Source: Paramyrothecium sp. XJ0827 (taxonomy: Eukaryota; Ascomycota; Sordariomycetes; Hypocreales; Stachybotryaceae). Taken from it: a DNA stretch of 64,000 bases. The stretch lies in NCBI GenBank assembly GCA_020881915.1, contig JAJFPB010000002.1, positions 6,386,938 through 6,450,937 on the forward strand. The letters are read 5' to 3'. The translations under genes and the position numbers were made by a program. The stretch's first letter is position 1; each line of letters begins with the position of its first letter. Below the pieces are notes generated by a model that was not told the origin of the DNA, made no database searches, and saw nothing but the letters and a program-made list of their open reading frames with translations. This document shows, piece after piece, positions 13,930-26,555 of the stretch.

Positions 13930-15765
13930 TCAATACATTCTTACCATAATATCCATCAGATGTGGCCCCATTAGTAATCGACACTTGACATCCAGAGCTA
14001 ATCGGACAGGTGACGGGTCAAAAAATTCAGGAGCATTACTTTCAACATAAAATAGTAATGCAAAGAGCATATCTGCCGTTGCTTGGATTGGTGGGCAGAC
14101 GCTAGAGTATCCCAAGTCGAGTTAAATCCAGCAATCGGACCATAGACTCTCAGCTTGAGCCATAAAGTTGTCTAAGTTGAAGTTCTTTGTAGCATAGTTC
14201 GCAAGTCCTCGAAGCCCATATCGCTTATCTTCTAGAAGAATCATCTTGACTCGCAATGTTTGCAAGTCGTTCCTTGGGAATATGAGGCGCTTTCCAAACT
14301 GCAGATGACGTTAATTGGCCTTAATTCGGTCAAGATCAGGAATGTGGTGTATGCAGTCCTCTATTGTTGCCCGCTTGCTAAATAACATTATAAGAAAGAA
14401 AGCTCCTATCCCACTGCCAATAACAAGGTCAAAATAGTCATCTAGTGGTCCGCATAAATAGGACCGAAGGTTTTTAAGAAAGGCAGCCATCGCCTCAGCA
14501 TCGTTTAGGTTCCCATGAAGACTCAGAATGCGAACACCGGCAGTTCTTGGTTTGTGGTATAGAGGAACATAATTAACCTCCAGACAAAATACACACTTCG
14601 GCAGTATTATACTTCCAGACTCTGATTGCTCCGTTTGGCAATGAAGCAGAATGCAAGCATCACAAAGTCTGTATCTGCAGGTAAGAGTTATTGACGAGTC
14701 CCAACGCAGGCAAGATAGATATTTATCTAGCCTATAAAACCTTTCTGGTATTTAAATTATAGGCAGCGTTAATAGCCTACAATTTTCGTGGAATCTATCT
14801 TGGATCACCCGGTTGGTCTTCATGGACAAGCCCATTGTATCGAGCATAGGTACATAAAGTTCCGAGAACCACTCGATTACTGATTGTCCAGCGACGTGGT
14901 TTAAGTTTCTCAGATTTCCCCCGACCAGGGACTGAATGGAGCGATAGATATCAAGTGTGAGTGCATGAGATATTAAGCAGGCAACGGCGTCATGATCGTT
15001 ATCCAGGAATCCGTTAATTAAGTTTTTGATTTCAAGTTGAAGATAAACATATGGCAGCGGACCTTTCCTGGCAGCTTGGACAAAGCTGAATCCCCTGCGA
15101 TAGTTTCCAGAAAATTGAACACAAAGAGATTTGAGATAAGCCTTCAATAGCATGTTTGGGAAGGAATTGCGGAGGGTCTGTGAATCAATCTGATCGAACA
15201 CTAGTGAATACGCAACATCGTCTGTAGTTGCAGTTGAGCCATCCATCAGATCGATGCCAGAGATAACACCTCGCCATTTGGCTTTCGCTTGAGTGAACGA
15301 CAATTCTCGTAGTGGATTGTACCTTTTCGATAGCACATCTATTGTTAGTCTCCATTCCACTTCGTTCGGGGAGACTCCATTGGATTGCGATGTAATAATA
15401 AGCACCTTTGGTGGGTTTTTTGGTGACGTGATGGTCAAGGTAACCCATAGTGCTAGGTGCTCAACAATTTCAAGCCAGCTGTCATACTCGGATTCGAGAA
15501 AAACAAGAATGGCGCAAACGGAAGCAACGTTAGCGTAAAAGCGGACGGCGAGATCGGAGGCTGCAACGCCTTGGGCACCTCGAATTTGATGCTTTGTAAG
15601 ATCAGGAGGATGGGGACCTGCCTTGTCGACAGAGAGATCATGGCCCATGTGGAGATGACAATCAAGTACAAGGCTAGAGCCATGGTCGATGATTTGGATT
15701 TGACCTGGGTTCTGGAACTGACACCTGGGCCCCCGGATAAGCATAGCAACTGCGCTCTCTGACAT
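13930..15765 (-). pseudogene. Patatin-like phospholipase pseudogene
   Basis: One continuous minus-strand frame from ATG at 15765, interrupted only by three in-frame TAA codons (14754-14752, 14313-14311, 14124-14122), each explicable as a CAA-to-TAA change. The first 337 codons are open and resemble the N-terminal region of large fungal patatin proteins. After the first stop come a Cys-rich segment (CLRWDSS, YRLCDACILLHC, KCVFCLEVNY) and the patatin domain. There the oxyanion motif GGGxRG is degenerate (SLHGNLNDA). The nucleophile motif GTSxGG reads GSGIGA, so the catalytic serine is Gly. The PLDDYFDLVIG and LIFPRNDLQTLR blocks are well kept. The frame decays after 13930, with a possible further piece at 13690-13896. 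It is non-catalytic even if the stops were read through. Such genes are frequent in mobile fungal DNA, but no captain recombinase is seen here. Confidence 0.82.
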
Positions 15766-16060
15766 TGAATTTTGACTCAGCTGGCGATATGGTGCGTATT
15801 GCTCCTAAAGTAGTGGAGATCTTAAATCATCCCCACCGAGGGCAAAATGTACCCAAAGATTAGAGGGCATTGCACCTTTGCTAGTAACTAAGAACTTCTG
15901 CTGGTTGAAAAAAATATAATATACTGCCTATCAGGTACCATGCAGTACCCACCTGCCGGTTATACCTACCTACTGATTAGCAAAAAAAGAATTTCCCCAT
16001 ACAAAATGCAACTTTTTAACCCCATGGGGAAAACTTATAGAAAGGAATAAGGATAAAATG
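15766..16060. other. Intergenic, former promoter of patatin gene
   Basis: GC-normal spacer upstream of the patatin pseudogene start. It contains AT stretches and a palindromic CCCCATGGGG at 16020-16029. No coding signal seen. Confidence 0.4.
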
Positions 16061-17560
16061 ATTTACGGAATTTAGTTTAGAATTAAATAGATTTCAATAT
16101 TTTCTAGGTCTTTTAACCTCACGCCCTATGCGGGTACATACAATACCTAATTCTTCCTCTCCCGAATTTAATCTCTTATTTTCTTCTATCCCTCCTACCT
16201 CAATTACATCCTCAATAACATCTGCCCCTTTAATTGCTTCGTTTGGCTCTGAAATAGTATTACTAGCCGCTAGAGCCTCTACTAGCATCATAAATTTCTT
16301 ATTGGGGTTCAATATTGCCTTTCTCTTCTTGCCTCTATTTAACCGGCCAACTTCCTCCTCTAGGCTGGCTATTCTGGTGCTCAGAGAGGCGATCTTTAAC
16401 TCTTGGACTTTAAACCCTTTTAATATTATAGAATACCGCCTTCTGGTAGTGGGGCTCTTATCCTTCCCCAGGTCTCTAATATAATGGCTGGTCTTTGGTG
16501 TATTATTAGAATTGACTTGCCCGTCTCTGTGGCCGTCTAATCCAGGTATTGTTTCCTTCTTGTCTGGCTGTACCTCGGGATATATAAGTGCTTTCTGTTA
16601 TGAAATCGGCCAATTTCCAGTTACTCTCTAGCCTGAAAGTACGTTTTTCTTCGTTATACCTACTTCCCTAGCTTTGGCATAAGCCTTAATAAAGTTGACC
16701 TTATTTACTGGCGTAGAATCTATTAGGCTTATTAACTTTTGGAGTTCTTTGCAATAGGTAGCCTTAGATATATTAAAAACGCTATTATCTAGTGGCTGTA
16801 GGCCATAAGAGCAATATACAGGCAGGTAATAGCAATATATATTATTTAAAAAATACGTAGCTATCTACCTATCCTCGATTTTCATTTAGCGGTATTTCTA
16901 ATCTAGAACAGGTAGATACCCACAGATATATAGCTCTTATGGCCATCTAATATAATAAGCCTTGCATCAGACTTATCTGCTGGCTGGGTTTAGGGCAGAT
17001 AAACCTCTTTGAGCCACTTAACCGCAATATAGTTATCTATTCAGCTGTTATTAGATGTAATATAATACTAGTTGGCAATCTTATTAAACTCATTAATAAA
17101 CCACTGCTACTGAAGTTCTTTGCCTTTAAAGATAATCCCTAGCTTTAGAAGATAGCTATTTGCAGTAATGGCTTTAATAAAACTAGTCTAAATATGGGAC
17201 TGGGAGCCTTTAAGGAAGGCCTTCCTCCTAGGATTGCTACTACTAATTACTAAGGAATCTAAGCCTAGATTTGCAATTTATTAGTAAGTTTTGTATTAGA
17301 AATAATTAATACTTACTAAATCTAGCTATAATACTGCCCTTATTAATATTAATTATATTCTTAGGTTTAATCTAGCTATACTCTCTCTCCTAAATATTAA
17401 AGTACTAGTTAATAGCGGTTGGGGTAAAGCAATTGAACCTCAATGCCTCCTGATGTTTTCCTATCTTTATCTTTATAGATAGATGCTGTTTTATAAACCT
17501 AGCTAGCTAATATATACCAATAGGCTTTTCCCTTCCTTATTATTATAGGAGGGCAGTAAT
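16060..17560 (-). mobile_element. Truncated, decayed Pogo (Fot1-like) element
   Basis: Minus-strand remnant closely related to the element at 32554-34759. The C-terminal basic segment (NPNKKFMMLVEALAASN near 16300) matches NPNRRFIALSEALG of the other copy. The block 16620-16860 aligns with 33230-33470, including the region ending in LDNGVFNT. 17400-17560 aligns with about 34030-34190. Many TAA/TAG changes show RIP. The part that would encode the DNA-binding N-terminus is missing: homology stops exactly where the Copia LTR begins at 17561, and it does not resume after the other LTR. Confidence 0.8.
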
Positions 17561-17738
17561 TATTAGACCAGAGGCCCTATATATAAGTACAGTATATACT
17601 AAGACTTCGTGGCTTAAAAGGTAAATATAAAGCTTAAATATATTTAGTATAGCTTTAGTTAAATAAAGGCCCTATAAACTACTAAAAGAAGTAAAGTAAA
17701 AATAATTTATATATCTTATAATCCCTATAATCTAATAA
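17561..17738 (+). repeat. Left LTR of Copia element
   Basis: Direct repeat of 24073-24251. It begins TATTAGACCAGAGGCCC (TG of the canonical start mutated to TA). Both copies share TATACTAAGACTT and the block ending ATCTAATA. Confidence 0.87.
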
Positions 17739-20700
17739 TTAAGAGTCTTAGAGTTATATTATATTAAGGTAGCTATAATTACTAAAATAAGCTATAATTA
17801 AATAAAGAGAGCTATATTTAGTTATACTAATAGGGATAATAATATCCTTAATTATAGGTACTAAGACCTACCTATTAAATTACCCTAAGAACTAAGATAT
17901 ATTTAAATAAGTATATAATATAAAAATTATTACTAAAAGGATCTATTACCTTACTTATTTAAGTAATTTAAAAGACTTTAATAAGAAGTAAAGAAAAGAG
18001 CTAAAAAGGCTATATATATTTTAATACCTAAAATAGTAAACTAAGAATCTAGGGCTATTATTAAGTCCTAAAGCTAAGAAATAAGCTATAAAGAGTTATT
18101 TTAATCTTTAAGATATAAATAAGGAGGCTCTAAGAAATAAAATACTACTTTATTACTATAACTTAGAGGTATATAATAAGGAAGTAAATAGAATTTATAA
18201 TATCTTAAACTAAATAATTAAGAAAATTAATTTATATTATATTAAGACTTATATTTCTATAATAAATATCTATAAGACTAGAAATAAACTTTTTATATAA
18301 TATAATAATATCTTCTAGTTCTTTTAGAACCTTAAATTAGTATATAAGGTAAATAATACTTATTAATATAAAAGAGCCTAAAAAAACTATTTTAAGGTAC
18401 TAAATAAAGTCTTAAATCTTAAAACTAGCTAGAAAGACTAGATTATAAAATAGGAGTAGGTATTATATATTATAAAGCTTAGAAATATAGTAGAAATATA
18501 GAGCTCTAGAATATAATTTAATAATATAAAGGGAAAGTTAAGGTAAAAATTTAATATTTTTATTTATATAAAAGGAAATTAAAATAAGAATATAATTAAA
18601 AATAAAATATATTTTTCCTTAACTTTTATTATATAATTTTAATAGGAGCTTTAGGAAAGTAAATTAATATTTTAAAAGCCTACTAAGAAGTAGATCTTAA
18701 AAGGGAGCTTTAGATTAATATTCTAAGGCTTAAAATTAGATTCTAAAAAATAAATAGATTTATTACCTAAAGGATTAAGATTATAATCTACTAAATATTA
18801 ATATATAGGGAAGAGTAAATTACTAAAATATAAAAAGGAAAAGTATATTTTATATAATAAGTTTTATTATAATTTAAATAGTACTTTATATTAGGTAGTA
18901 TTTCCTTAAAGTATATCTTTAAAATATAAAAAATATAAAGGCCCCTTAAAGAATTAGAAGAAAAGATTAAAAGAAAATAAGGAAGTATAAGAGCTATATA
19001 TAAAACTTATAGAAGAAGAAAAGCCTTTAATAGAGATTTTAAGTTAATTAAAAGTAGAATATACTTATATATTAATAAAGGTAATATCTTTTCTAATAAT
19101 AAGTAGTAAATACCTATTATAAGACTTAGTAATTCTAAATTTAGGTATAATATTATATAATTTTAATTTATTTAAGAGATTTACTTACTTCTTATATATA
19201 TAAGAGGAAGTTATTTATATAGAAGTATAATATCTACCTCTTCTTAGATATAGAGATATAAAGATTAAAATATAAAACCTAAAGAAAGAACTATAGATTA
19301 TTACTTTAAGTTATATTATATTTTACTTATAAATAGGAGCTAATTTAATATCTCTTAAATACCTTAGGAAATAAGGCTACTAGTAAGATTAGTAAAATAG
19401 TAATAATATTATTAGATATAATAGTAGAAATATATTATATATATTAATAATATACTTTAATTAGTATATTATAGAATACTAACCTAGAGTTAAAAAATAA
19501 GCCTTATTTATAATAAATTAGCTATATTATATCTCTTAAATAAAAAAAAAGCCTAAATATATCTTAGTAGAAATATAATATAAGTACCTTAGTTATTTAG
19601 GGCCTAAAGTATTAGAATACCTAGTAAATATAACTTAAGGTACTTAAATAAAGAGACTAAATATAATATAATATAATATATATATATTAAGTAAAATAAA
19701 GAAATAAAAATATTAAGAACCTTATAAATAAAATATAAGATTAGGGAAATAAATATTAATTAATTTTTATAATTATTAAGTTAGAATTAATAAATATACT
19801 TCTTATATAATAATAATAAATTATAAAATAAATTTTATATAGAATTACTACTTTATAAACTATAAAGAAGTAAGCTTAATAGTAATATTATAAAATATTA
19901 TATAATTACTTTAAGAGAAGTATAAAGTAAAACTTTAAATTATTAAAATAAATAATAAGCTTTAAAGAAACTAAATAATTTATAAATAACTAAAAAGAAA
20001 GATTATTAAAGTAAATAAGAGTATATTTTAAATATAATAATAGAATAGCTTAGGAGAATATTTTAAAGAAGTAATAAAGAAAAGAGTAAGGCTCTTAATA
20101 CTTAAAAGTAGCTTATTATTAGATTTATAACTAGAGATAGTAAAAATAGTAATTTACTTATTAAATTAAATCCTAAAATAGAGACTTAAGTAAAAGACTT
20201 TATATAAGAGCTTTCTTTTATAGATTTAAGGCTTATTTAGAAGTCTATAGCCTTAGGTAATCTAATTAAAGATCCTAGGAAGTAAAGTATTTATTATAAT
20301 AAATAAAGTATAGTAAAAGATAAATTAACTAGAATTATATATAAAACTAAAAGCCTAGATTAATTATTTAATTAAATATAATTCCTAAAATATCTTTTAA
20401 GTATAGAATCTAGTTACTAATTATATTTATATAATATAAGATATTATTAATAAAGAAGAGTTATATAATCTAAATAATTTATAAGTTAAAAAAGAAATTA
20501 GTAAATAATCTTTTAAAAAGATATAAAAATAGCTTTAAGCTCTTATAACTTTAGAAAAAGTTAATTAAGTAAAATACCTTTCTTATAGTAAAAATAAACT
20601 TAAAATAAAATAAATAAGCTATAAAGAGCTTATTAAAGATTTAGAAATAAACTCTAGAGATTAAAGAGAAGAAAGTAAAGTAAAAAAGTAAAAATATATT

Positions 20701-20799
20701 TAATTAAGCTTTTAGTTCTTCTCTTTCCTAAAAAGTTTAATTATAAGCTTCTTAATATAGTTAATTAAATTAGGGAGTAAGCTAGAAAATACTAAGATC

Positions 20800-22720
20800 T
20801 TATAAAGAGATCTAATAATAAACTAGATATTTTATACTAAAATATTAATTATTCCCTTAATAAGAATGAAAAAAAAGATTCTTACTAAGGTAATATACTA
20901 TAAGTATAGCTATAATAAATTAAACTCTAAGTATAAGCCTTAAAATACTTATTTAAGTCTTAATTCTAATAAGTATAGATATTATTATAAAAATATATCT
21001 TAAGTACCTAAATTATATAGTAGCTTAATTAGATATAAGTTTAAGATTAAGTTTAAAAAGGTAAAAAAAGATTACTTAGAGAGTTATAAGTATATAAAGT
21101 CTTAGAAATAAATTTTAAGGTATAATTTATATATTTATAACTTATAAATATTAAATTATATATAGATTTATATATATAAGTTTAATAAGTATAGTTATCT
21201 CTATAAATATAAGATAAGACTTATAATATAAGAAAACTAGTAGTAAAAGGTCTTAATAAAGAAGATCTATATAGTTATATTAGCTAGAAAATCCTTTTAA
21301 ATATTACTTATAATTATAATAAGATTTAATTTAGAGTTACTCTAATTTAATATAGTAAATATATTTATAAATATTAAATTACTAAGTAATATTTTTATAA
21401 AGCTTCCTCTAGAGTATTAAAGTAAAGAAGCTAGAAAATAAGTCTTATTACTAAAGAAGGTATTATATAAACTATAAATTATATCTCTTTTATAGTAAAT
21501 AGAGCTTAAAGAAGCCTTATATAACTTATACTTTAAGTCTATTTTATAAGAACCTTATTACTATACTTAAGAAGGAATTCTACTATTTTTCTATATTAAT
21601 AATATTATACTAGCCTTTAATAAGAATTAGAAAATTAAATAAAGAGCTAATTAAATAATTAAAAATCTAAAAGTAAGATATTACTTAATAAGTAGAAATA
21701 ATCTTTAATAGTTCTTAGAAATAGAGATTTATTATAACTAAGATTAAAAATTACTATAGGTAGCTTAAATTATATATTTAGAAAAGATATATAAGCTATA
21801 AACTAAGAAATAAAAGATTATATCTCTAATAAGTAATATAGAGCTTTTTTTAAATAAATAAGTTATAAGTAATAAGATTACTAATTAGTATAAGTAAGTA
21901 ATTAGCTTAGTTTTATATATAGCTATAATAAGTAAGCTAGATATTACTTTTATTATATTATATCTTATATAGTTTATATATAATTTATTTTAAGAATATA
22001 TAGAAGCTATAAATTAAGTCTTAAATTATATATATAAGACTTATTATTTAGCTTTATAATTTAGAGGAGCTAATAGATTTATAGTTTATAGTAATATATC
22101 TTTTATTAATAATTTACTAAATAGAAAAAGTTCTTAAATATATATTATAAAGCTCTTTAGAAACTTAATTAGTTAGTAAGTAAATAAGTAAGATATAGTA
22201 ATAATCTTAATAATAGAAATTAAGTTACTTATATTTATATAAACTTTAAAAGAAGAGCTATTTTAGTAAAGGTTACTTAAAAATCTAGGAATTAAGCTTT
22301 AGATTCCTATTTTAAGCCTTATATATAATAATTAATAGATAATTAATTTATTAAAATATTTAATTAAGAAACTAAAGATTAAACTTAAATATATAAATAT
22401 TTATAGCTATTAGTTATAAGAGTATATTTAATAAAGAATAATCTTAATAATATATAAATAAAGTTTAAAGTTAATTATAAATAATCTAATAAAGATATTA
22501 TAAAGCTAATAGCTTATTAAAAGTTAATTTTAACTTAGGCTTATTAAAATTAAAGATTAAATATAAGAATAGTAAATTAAAGAGCTATAAAATAAAAGAA
22601 ATATTAAAGATATACTTTAAGACCTTTAACTTTAAAAAGAAGCTTAGTTTATTATAAATAAACTTTATAATTATAATTTAAGTTTAAAATAAGTTAAAAG
22701 TAGTACTAAAAACTAATAAG
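20800..22720 (+). pseudogene. Copia reverse transcriptase and RNase H relic
   Basis: Best-preserved coding stretch of the Copia element. The RT catalytic box YVDD appears as YINN at about 21588-21612, preceded by a hydrophobic segment ending in a Glu-Gly/Phe-type block, now RRNSTIFL. The RNase H region keeps a YSDASFADD-like motif as YSNISFINN, then LLNRKSS and the SWKASKQ-like block. Many TAG/TAA stops occupy Gln/Trp positions. It cannot be translated. Confidence 0.8.
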
Positions 22721-24072
22721 TTAATTTATTTACTTAAAAGCTATATTACTATATATAATAGTATATACTAAACTAAAAATATATTATAAATTATTAATTT
22801 AAATTATATTTATTAGAAATAAGGATTACTAGAGGAAGGGAAGGTACTAAAAATAATCTTATAGTATATAGTCTTAATTACCTATATATAGTAACTATAT
22901 TTTTACTTAAAATTAGTATTTAAGGCTTAAATAATAAGAATAAATCTTAGAAAAATATACTCTATAATTAATCTCTATAAAAGGTTACTAGATATAGTTT
23001 AGGAAGAAAAGAGTAATTAGAAGGAGATTATAGTAGCTATAAGCCTTAAATTAGTTAAATAAGCCTTAAAATATAAAAAGGTACTTATATAAGATAGTAG
23101 AAGCTACTACTAATATAGTACTTATAGTATTTACCTCTACTAGGGTTCTTCTAATACTTCTTATTATTAGTATTTATAAAGGTAGTATTTAGGTAGATCT
23201 TATAAGGTACCTTATATTTCTACTTCTTCTTATAAATAAATAAGCCTTAGAATATATAAATAAAACTTAAAAGCTAAAACCTATATATAAGTAGCTACTT
23301 AAAGAGTAAGCTAGTATATATATATATTAATATACTACTAGGTAGTAGAGAAAAAGAAACTATAAATACTAAGTTAGTAACTTATATAATTAATTTAAGA
23401 GGTAGAATTTTATATAGGATCTTATTTAGAGGAGGTAAAATATTAAATATAGTATTATTACTTAAAGTTAGTAAATAAGTATTAAAAGTTAATTTTAAAT
23501 CTTAAGAATTACTTATAATATTATAGTAATAGAGAGAGCTTATAATAATAAAGGTATTTAATAAAGAGTTAATAAGCTCTTTAAAATATTAAAAAAAAGC
23601 TTAAAAAGATTAAAGAAAAAGGGCAAATAATATAAGTACTTATATTACTATAAAATAATATAAAAAGGAAAGAAAGGAAGGGCTTAAAGAGAGTAAAAGC
23701 TATAATATATATATCTAAGGTAGTAGTACTTAATAAGGCTATATAAGGTATTAATTATAGTAGTATATATTATAAATAATAGGTACTTAATTATTATATT
23801 TATTAAATTAATAAATATATAATATAAAAGGCTATTTAATTATAGTATTTAATATAAAAGCTATTTAAATAGTATAAATAACCTACTTAATAGATAAATA
23901 TATATTTAAAGACCTATTATATAAATATATATAATATAAAAATAATAATCTCTAAGAAAAATATATAATATACTAAAATAGTAGTTTAAATATATAAAAA
24001 GTCGGGCAAAATACTATAATATATTATCTTTTATAGCTTTAAGTCTTAAATAGCTTTAAAGCTAGGGGGATA

Positions 24073-24251
24073 TATTAGACTAGAGGCCCTATATATAAGT
24101 GTAGTATATACTAAGACTTTGTAGCTTAAAAGGTAAATATAAAGCTTAAATATATTTAGTATAGCTTTAGTTAGATAAAGGCCCTATAAACTACTAAAAG
24201 AAGCGGGGCAAGGATAATTCATATATCTTATAATCCCTGCGATCTAATACA
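24073..24251 (+). repeat. Right LTR of Copia element
   Basis: Less mutated than the left LTR: it keeps AAGCGGGGCAAGG and CCCTGCGATCTAATACA at its 3' end, giving the canonical CA terminus. Confidence 0.87.
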
Positions 24252-25015
24252 GGCCCGGTTATTACAAATAATAATAAATAGTAGTAGTACCTACCCTTCT
24301 ATATTAACTAATTTAATTATAGTAACCTATTTATAGTTTTCTAATTAAATTTTTTTAGGGTTTATATATATCTTAGTGCCTATAATAACTATACTACTTA
24401 TAATAATACCTATTATAAAGCCTATTTTATTAAAGTTATACTAATTATTTAATCTTATACTATACTTTATAACTATATTCTCTATAAGTAAGAACCACGT
24501 ATTTATTATAACTAGATCTTTATATTTAGCTCTCTAATAGTTATATCTACAAAAGAAATACATTATAAGCTATAGTTACTACCTAATGAAGTTTAAAGCC
24601 CAGCGCATTCTAATAGGAGGCATATCGCGATCAGCAAGCAGTTAATTAGCTATATCTTCAATACCACAGAGCCGGGGGGAAAACCCTCGCATATCTAGGT
24701 CAAGGATATATTTAATTATTATCTGTTCCTCAAGATCAGATAGTTTACGTGAATTAGCTATAGTATCGCGTCGTGATCGAATCCCGTTCTTCCTATCACG
24801 AAGGGTCTCCCATGAGATATTGTAGATCTTTGCGGCGCGTCGGATACTTAATGCTTAGTTATTTTGAAGGGCCTGAAGAGCAAGAATTATATTAGCTTCG
24901 TTTTGAGGGCTTGATATCCTTAATTGTGGTGAATCATTTGATCTTTTGGTAATGATGTAGGTTGAGGGATTTTTGGGCGGCTCGCTTGTTTGGGCGGCTC
25001 GCTATACATGTACGT
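24252..25015 (-). mobile_element. 5' part of a second Pogo-family transposon
   Basis: Minus-strand remnant of a different Pogo-superfamily element, homologous to 45736-46490. The transposase N-terminus is readable with stops: NEANIILALQALQ, SIRRAAKIYNISWETLRDR and RRDTIANSRKLSDLEEQ, a psq-type helix-turn-helix, followed by IKYILDLDMRGFSPRLCGIED of the CENP-B-type DNA-binding region. The outer end (24970-25015) holds two direct copies of TTGGGCGGCTCGC followed by ACATGTACGT, probably the terminal repeat, next to a TA. The element is cut at 24252 by the Copia LTR; the catalytic part is absent. Confidence 0.78.
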
Positions 25016-26271
25016 TATACACACGTTCTGTACCCATGTTTAAGACACCACCAATATCACTAATCAATTAACCCGGGTCCCAGTTGCGACCTCGGTGCTC
25101 AGCCCATCTGAGCCATGTTGTGAGTTGCCATGATGGATTTCACAACCCTGGATTTTTTGTCTTGCATACCGCTCCTTAACGATGTGTGTAAACATCTATC
25201 TGATTGGTTGATTGACCCGGTCTGCGCATTTCTTGTCATTGGTCATTCTGGGTCTCCTACATGAAGACGGAGTGACGCATGCGGTATTGCGTCGCGATGC
25301 TAGCGCAGCTACTTGCAGCCATAGTTGATGTTGACAAGCGTGCCTCTGAATTGATGCGGAAACGGGTTTTCCAGTATCGTACCGCGGAACAGCTACACTC
25401 CCCGAAGCAATATACACACTCTTTGACAATTGCATCGTGGCTTCCAGGGGAGGAATTAGGAGACCATAATCGAAGATGAGATGGACTGAGAGTGGTTCAA
25501 CATATTAGCCGGACATCCAAAACCCATCGACCAAAAACGCATATCTAAGAAAAGAGGAAAAGGGACAAGAAAATCCGGAAACAGAAAGAAAGCAAGAAGA
25601 GCGGGGCTGTCCGCAGAACCGCAGAAATTGAGTTCCTGGGACCTATTCATTAAGAAGTAAACTTTTTGACCCCAAGACCTTCGTATAATCACCAACTCTG
25701 CTAGATGCTCGAACACATCCGTTGATTGTGAGTTCCTGTGTTATATTCTGGCATCATGGAGCATCGAATCAGTCGCCATTCCAATGAGGATGGCATCGTA
25801 ACAGGGCGACTACATTCCATGTCTTGCGGAAATCTTCCTCTGATATGGATAGAGACGGAGCAAATCCTTTAATAGCAACGCAATCAGGTCAATTTGAATG
25901 GAAAAAAATGGTAGCCAGCATATTTTAAGCATGGTACGCAAGGAATGGTAGAGTATAGAAAAGCGAACAGGCGGGCATGCATGAGTGAGGCGAATGGAGG
26001 CTGGGCTCGAGTTATTCCATTCCTACTTCACCCGCCCTTACGCATACGGTACTTACGAGGTCCCGACTGGCTTGCAATTGATGTAACTTCCGTGAACGAC
26101 CCCCTTCCCCCACTCAGCCCCGCAAACCTCGAGCATTGGGTAGACTAGTGCACCTGCCGTTTTCAGCGCATTTGGTCTCTTTTTTACGTCGTACAGCCCG
26201 GCAATTGGTCTCCCCCTCGGAAGAAAGCAGCTACTTCGCACCTGCATCATTATCGCGCTCGCTATTCCTAG
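25016..26271. other. GC-normal intergenic region
   Basis: About 1.25 kb without a convincing gene. Short open frames on both strands lack domains, splice signals or a conserved look. No tRNA cloverleaf was recognised. Confidence 0.4.
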
Positions 26272-26555
26272 CCAAAACTTAACGCAGCCACTTCCTACCA
26301 CACGACTTCGTCTTCACGGCCTTGGCCCTTCTTTCCTCCTGCTTCTAACTCTGGATCCGCACCTTCTTGGCCTCCTTCGTTGCCTCACACAATACACACA
26401 TATTCTTCCTATCCTTCTTACGCCTTGACACCAGCCAGCAATTTTTCCGTGGCCTCCGATGTTGATGATGCCCGGGGTATCGACGAGCCTACAGGTAACC
26501 CCTTCATTTCCCCTCCCATGATCAGCAAAAGCTCTTTATCAACCCTAACCTGCAG

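Larger units (their letters stand above)
17561..24251 (+). mobile_element. RIP-degraded Ty1/Copia LTR retrotransposon
   Basis: A 6.7-kb element bounded by direct LTRs of about 179 bp. A G-rich polypurine tract (AGCTAGGGGGA, 24060-24070) sits just before the right LTR. The plus-strand pol order is that of Copia: reverse transcriptase with STIFLYINNIILAFNKN near 21580-21625 (YVDD became YINN), then RNase H near 22080-22200 (VYSNISFINNLLNRKSS). Stops are everywhere. About 1.3 kb between RNase H and the right LTR has no recognised content. The outer flanks differ completely: a Fot1-like remnant on the left and a different Pogo family on the right, with no target-site duplication. Confidence 0.88.

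Noticed and set aside
15185..15762. Several 80-100 codon open frames overlapping the patatin N-terminal region
   Set aside because: They overlap the longer minus-strand frame that connects in phase to the patatin motifs; shadows.
25050..25150. Possible tRNA-like stem sequences
   Set aside because: No complete cloverleaf with conserved D- and T-arm bases could be drawn.
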